64,000 nucleotides of DNA. Origin: Chitinophaga rhizosphaerae (GTDB taxonomy: Bacteria > Bacteroidota > Bacteroidia > Chitinophagales > Chitinophagaceae). The stretch spans positions 682,001 through 746,000 of the forward strand of contig NZ_RXLO01000002.1 of NCBI RefSeq assembly GCF_003958645.1, in the 5' to 3' direction. The notes below the pieces were generated by a model, which worked only from the letters and a program-made list of their open reading frames with translations, did not search any database and was not told the DNA's origin. Within the stretch, counting starts at the first letter, position 1. The number at the start of each line of letters is the position of its first letter. Below, piece by piece: positions 61,342-64,000 of this stretch. The position numbers were made by a program, and so were the translations under genes.

Positions 61342-61374
61342 ACGCTTGTAATTTTTTTAATGTTTTATAAAATA

Positions 61375-62223
61375 CTATTTAATACTTTTTATGTATTCGT
61401 CGATCTCGGCCGCCAAAGCGGGGTCTTTGATCATTTTGCGGCACTGCCGGAGCAGGTCTACCGCTTTTTCGTTTTCCCCTTTGCTCTGGTAGGCTACCGC
61501 CTGGAGGAAAAGGGCTTTGGGTTCGTTGGGCGTGCGTTCGAGGACTTTGTCCATTCTTTCGATCGCCTTATCGAACTGGCCGGATTTGATGGAGAAATTT
61601 GCCAGGGTGAGCTGAGCGTCCAGGAAATCCGGGTTCTTTTCTGCCACTTCGCGGAGGATGCCGATGCCTTTCATGGGCTCGCCGGTATAATCCACGATGA
61701 GGGCTCCTTTTCTCAGTTTCAGCGTATCGTTGCCGGGTTCCAGGGCGATGGCCCGGTCGAGCAATTCAAGCGCGGATGAAACTTCCCACAATTTCACCGC
61801 AGGGTCCTGGGTGTGTGAAAGGTGCTCTAAAAATAAATTGGCTGCAAAGGTGAGATTTTTTCCGGAATTTTCCAACTTGGCTGCTTCTCCGGCATAATGT
61901 GCGGCGATGGGCGCCTCGTTGAGGCCGTCCCAGAGGAGGTAAAGCTGGCGGTAGGCATTGATCTGCTGCGTCTGCACGTCTCCGCGCACTACAGCATTTT
62001 CCAGCCGGGAGATCTCTCCCAGCCTTTCGGCAGGAACCCGTTCCTTGGCCTTCTGCAATAAGTCCTTGAAATCCGCTGCAGTAGCGGCATTTCCTTGTGG
62101 CATAGCCATGCCGGTAGCGGCATGGTCGTGATCATGCACCTTCGGCGAAATTCGGCCGAACGCGAACAAAGCGATAACTGCGGCAACGCCGAGGCCAATC
62201 AGCAATAGTTGATTTCTTTGCAC
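61375..62223 (-). CDS. Membrane-anchored tetratricopeptide repeat protein
   Basis: 282 aa with a GTG start at 62223. N-terminal membrane helix (~5-23), a His/Ala/Met-rich linker (HDHDHAATGMAMP), then TPR units at ~130-270. Examples are ALELLDRAIALEPGNDTLKL, ANFSIKSGQFDKAIERMDKV and AVAYQSKGENEKAVDLLRQC. It probably scaffolds protein contacts in the periplasm or at the membrane. It follows the HU gene by 25 bp. Confidence 0.88.
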   Translation of the reverse strand: MQRNQLLLIGLGVAAVIALFAFGRISPKVHDHDHAATGMAMPQGNAATAADFKDLLQKAKERVPAERLGEISRLENAVVRGDVQTQQINAYRQLYLLWDGLNEAPIAAHYAGEAAKLENSGKNLTFAANLFLEHLSHTQDPAVKLWEVSSALELLDRAIALEPGNDTLKLRKGALIVDYTGEPMKGIGILREVAEKNPDFLDAQLTLANFSIKSGQFDKAIERMDKVLERTPNEPKALFLQAVAYQSKGENEKAVDLLRQCRKMIKDPALAAEIDEYIKSIK

Positions 62224-62248
62224 CCTATTCCAATATTAGGATGCAAAT

Positions 62249-62536
62249 CTATGAACTTTTAAGCTTCTTTACCTCTGCAACAAATTCTTTCGACGGTTTA
62301 AACGCCGGAATGTAGTGCTCGGGGATCTCCACGGCCACATTCTTCTTGATGTTGCGCCCGATTTTAGCAGCCCTTTTCTTGGTAATAAAGCTGCCAAATC
62401 CGCGGATGTAGATATGTTCGCCATTCGCTAACGCCTCCTTCACTTCCTTGAACATGGCTTCGAGTGTTACTAACACATCTACTTTCGGGATGCCGGTTTT
62501 TTCAGCAATGTTGTTAATCAAATCAGCTTTTCTCAT
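62249..62536 (-). CDS. HU family DNA-binding protein
   Basis: 95 aa. MRKADLINNIAEKTGIPKVD at the start and the beta-arm region IRGFGSFITKKRAAKIGRNI (~44-63), typical of HU/IHF. It bends DNA as a dimer in the nucleoid. Divergent from mutY. Confidence 0.95.
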   Translation of the reverse strand: MRKADLINNIAEKTGIPKVDVLVTLEAMFKEVKEALANGEHIYIRGFGSFITKKRAAKIGRNIKKNVAVEIPEHYIPAFKPSKEFVAEVKKLKSS

Positions 62537-62561
62537 AATGAAGCGGAGGATTACTTGTTTT

Positions 62562-62569
62562 CAAAGTTA
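62562..62569 (-). promoter_or_regulatory. Candidate -7 element (TAACTTTG) for the HU gene
   Basis: Exact TAnnTTTG on the minus strand, 26 bp upstream of the ATG, in a very AT-rich stretch. No -33 TTG is seen at the expected distance. Confidence 0.45.
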
Positions 62570-62761
62570 AATAAAAAATTTTAATCGCTCTATTTTCAAG
62601 CAAATAAAATTTAATATTTTTTATTATAGATAGCAGGTTATAAAAATACGTTTATTTGCGTTATTTACCAACCCGTAAATCATTGCAACACAATACTATC
62701 AAAGGTTTCGGGACAGCGAATATATACAAATCAATCGACATATATAAATTATTTTGTGCAA

Positions 62762-63820
62762 ATGGCCGATATGAAGCAATTTTTTACCGCGGGTATCCTG
62801 GCCTGGAATGAGCTGCAGAACGACCGGTCCATGCCCTGGAAGCAGGAAAAAGACCCCTACCGCATCTGGCTCTCCGAGATCATCCTCCAGCAAACCCGCG
62901 TGGAACAGGGCCGCCCCTACTACGAACGCTTCATTTCCGCCTACCCCTCCATCACCGAACTCGCCGACGCGCCCGACGAAGAAGTTTTCCGCCTCTGGCA
63001 AGGCCTCGGATACTACGCCCGCTGCAAAAACATGCTCGCCGCCGCCCGCACCGTGGCCCGCGACCAGAACGGCCGCTTCCCCGACACCTACGAAGGCATC
63101 TCCGCACTCAAAGGCGTAGGCGCCTACACCGCCGCCGCCATCGCCTCTTTCGCGTACAACCTCCCGCACGCCGTACTCGACGGCAACGTGTACCGCGTAC
63201 TGGCGCGGTTCTTCGGTATCGACACACCCACGGATACCACCGCGGGCAAAAAACTTTTCACTCAACTTGCCCAGGACGTACTTCCCGTGCAACAGGCCGG
63301 CACTTATAATCAGGCGATCATGGACTTCGGGGCCGTCGTCTGCAAACCACAGACTCCACTCTGCAAATCTTGCCGGTTATCCTCCCAATGCGTAGCTTTT
63401 CAAAAAGGATTAACAGATCTCGTTCCTGTAAAATCCAAAAAATTACGCATAAAAAAAAGATATTTCTATTATTTGTTGCTAGGCAAAGGCTCACTGCGGT
63501 ACGTCCGCAAGCGGACCGGCAAAGACATCTGGGAAAACCTCCACGAATTCCCCATGATCGAGACCCCCGCACCCGTCACCGATGCCGAACTGCTCGCCTC
63601 CCCTGCTTTCCGCGCCCTGGTAGGCCCCGGCGCCGTTACAATAGAGCAGGCCTTCCCGGAAAGGAAACAGCAGCTCACCCATCAAACCATCCACGCCCGC
63701 TTCCTGCGGATCGGGCCGGAAAAGGCCATTTCGCCCCCCGAAGGCTTCCGCGCCGTGAGCGCAGCAGAACTCGAACTGCTGGCTTTTCCGAAGATCATCG
63801 TCGATTTCCTGAAAGGATGA
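62762..63820 (+). CDS. mutY: A/G-specific adenine glycosylase
   Basis: 352 aa from the ATG at 62762; ATG 62771 and GTG 62756 are alternatives. Catalytic Glu in WLSEIILQQTRV (~39), HhH-GPD LKGVGAYTAAAIASFAY with Asp in AVLDGNVYR, and the iron-sulfur ligands C-x6-C-x2-C-x5-C (CKPQTPLCKSCRLSSQC, ~200-216). A C-terminal NUDIX-like domain recognises 8-oxoG. It removes A opposite 8-oxoG. Followed by probable ssb. Confidence 0.95.
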   Translation: MADMKQFFTAGILAWNELQNDRSMPWKQEKDPYRIWLSEIILQQTRVEQGRPYYERFISAYPSITELADAPDEEVFRLWQGLGYYARCKNMLAAARTVARDQNGRFPDTYEGISALKGVGAYTAAAIASFAYNLPHAVLDGNVYRVLARFFGIDTPTDTTAGKKLFTQLAQDVLPVQQAGTYNQAIMDFGAVVCKPQTPLCKSCRLSSQCVAFQKGLTDLVPVKSKKLRIKKRYFYYLLLGKGSLRYVRKRTGKDIWENLHEFPMIETPAPVTDAELLASPAFRALVGPGAVTIEQAFPERKQQLTHQTIHARFLRIGPEKAISPPEGFRAVSAAELELLAFPKIIVDFLKG

Positions 63821-63894
63821 CGAACGGGCCGCACTCCGGTACCATTCATTTATAACGACTTATAAAAAATATTCGTGCCCTCGGCCGATAATTT

Positions 63895-63928
63895 TTTGTG
63901 TACCCGATTAGAAAAAACATTAACTTTA
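63895..63928 (+). promoter_or_regulatory. Candidate promoter for the gene starting at 63986
   Basis: TTTG (63895-63898), 22 bases, then TAACTTTA (63921-63928), one mismatch to TAnnTTTG. It lies ~57 bp before the ATG. Confidence 0.42.
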
Positions 63929-63985
63929 ATAAGGTTGACCGTGAGATGATTTTTTAAACATAGGACAGAATTAAAACCTACAATT

Positions 63986-64000
63986 ATGAGAGGTGTTAAT
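63986..64000 (+). CDS. ssb: Start of the next gene, probably single-stranded DNA-binding protein
   Basis: Only MRGVN is visible before the window ends. Bacteroidota SSB proteins commonly begin M-R/K-GVNKVILIGNLG and the gene often follows mutY. With five residues this stays an inference. Confidence 0.5.

Overview
This window comes from the chromosome of a gliding member of the Bacteroidota, most likely the Chitinophagaceae (Chitinophaga-like). The evidence is a complete gldK-gldL-gldM-gldN type IX secretion/gliding cluster, a PorZ-type protein with a T9SS sorting tail, DUF4783-nadC and DUF4271-hemD gene pairs, promoter -7 elements of the Bacteroidota TAnnTTTG type, and almost no Shine-Dalgarno-led starts. 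Codon use favours G/C in third positions, which creates long antisense ORFs; I treated these as shadows. I see no tRNA, rRNA, CRISPR array or phage.

Layout. 1-577: 5' portion of an IS1595-type transposase-like gene running off the left edge and apparently without its catalytic residues. 823-6258: RND/MMPL exporter diverging from porZ-recO. 6255-10275: rsfS-ftsH-LUD-lpxH on the minus strand. 10431-12471: birA and an aldo/keto reductase behind an array of YTGCAA hexamers. 12541-12606: an 11-bp phased direct repeat array. 12676-15264: DUF4783, nadC, lipid kinase, SUI1. 15517-19678: gpmI, lipoprotein, uvrC. 19982-21252: DinB protein and Crp-family regulator. 21336-26125: gldNMLK. 26531-30453: DUF255 thioredoxin-domain protein, hemD, DUF4271. 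30578-32718: hemW and gpsA, convergent.

32857-43787 is an eight-gene minus-strand efflux operon in near mirror order: adaptor, ATPase, mini-permease, permease, permease, ATPase, TolC, adaptor. It diverges from an NtrC-like response regulator and histidine kinase (44099-46778). The intergenic space between them carries repeated CGGACA/TGTCCG sites. The 122-aa mini-permease is a permease N-terminus joined to an unrelated membrane tail.

46812-52710: lysoplasmalogenase, a gene remnant, nadB, an LpxL-like acyltransferase, a BON+LysM protein, a BON lipoprotein and a short MutS-like ATPase. 52804-54686: a CstB-like persulfide dioxygenase/rhodanese with a cysteine-free ArsR regulator. 54991-56721: ridA, a 3HCDH-like protein and tsaB. 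56824-60932: CPBP protease, L,D-transpeptidase and RNase G. 61246-62536: a 31-codon COX24/mS38-like basic protein, a TPR protein and HU. 62762-end: mutY and the first five codons of what is probably ssb.

Most of the window is core housekeeping: NAD and heme synthesis, envelope, DNA repair and T9SS motility. The best candidates for something new are the catalytically empty transposase-like protein, the mirror-image efflux operon with its mini-permease and enhancer array, the 11-bp phased TACGGT array, the YTGCAA array, and the structured RNase G leader next to the tiny basic gene.
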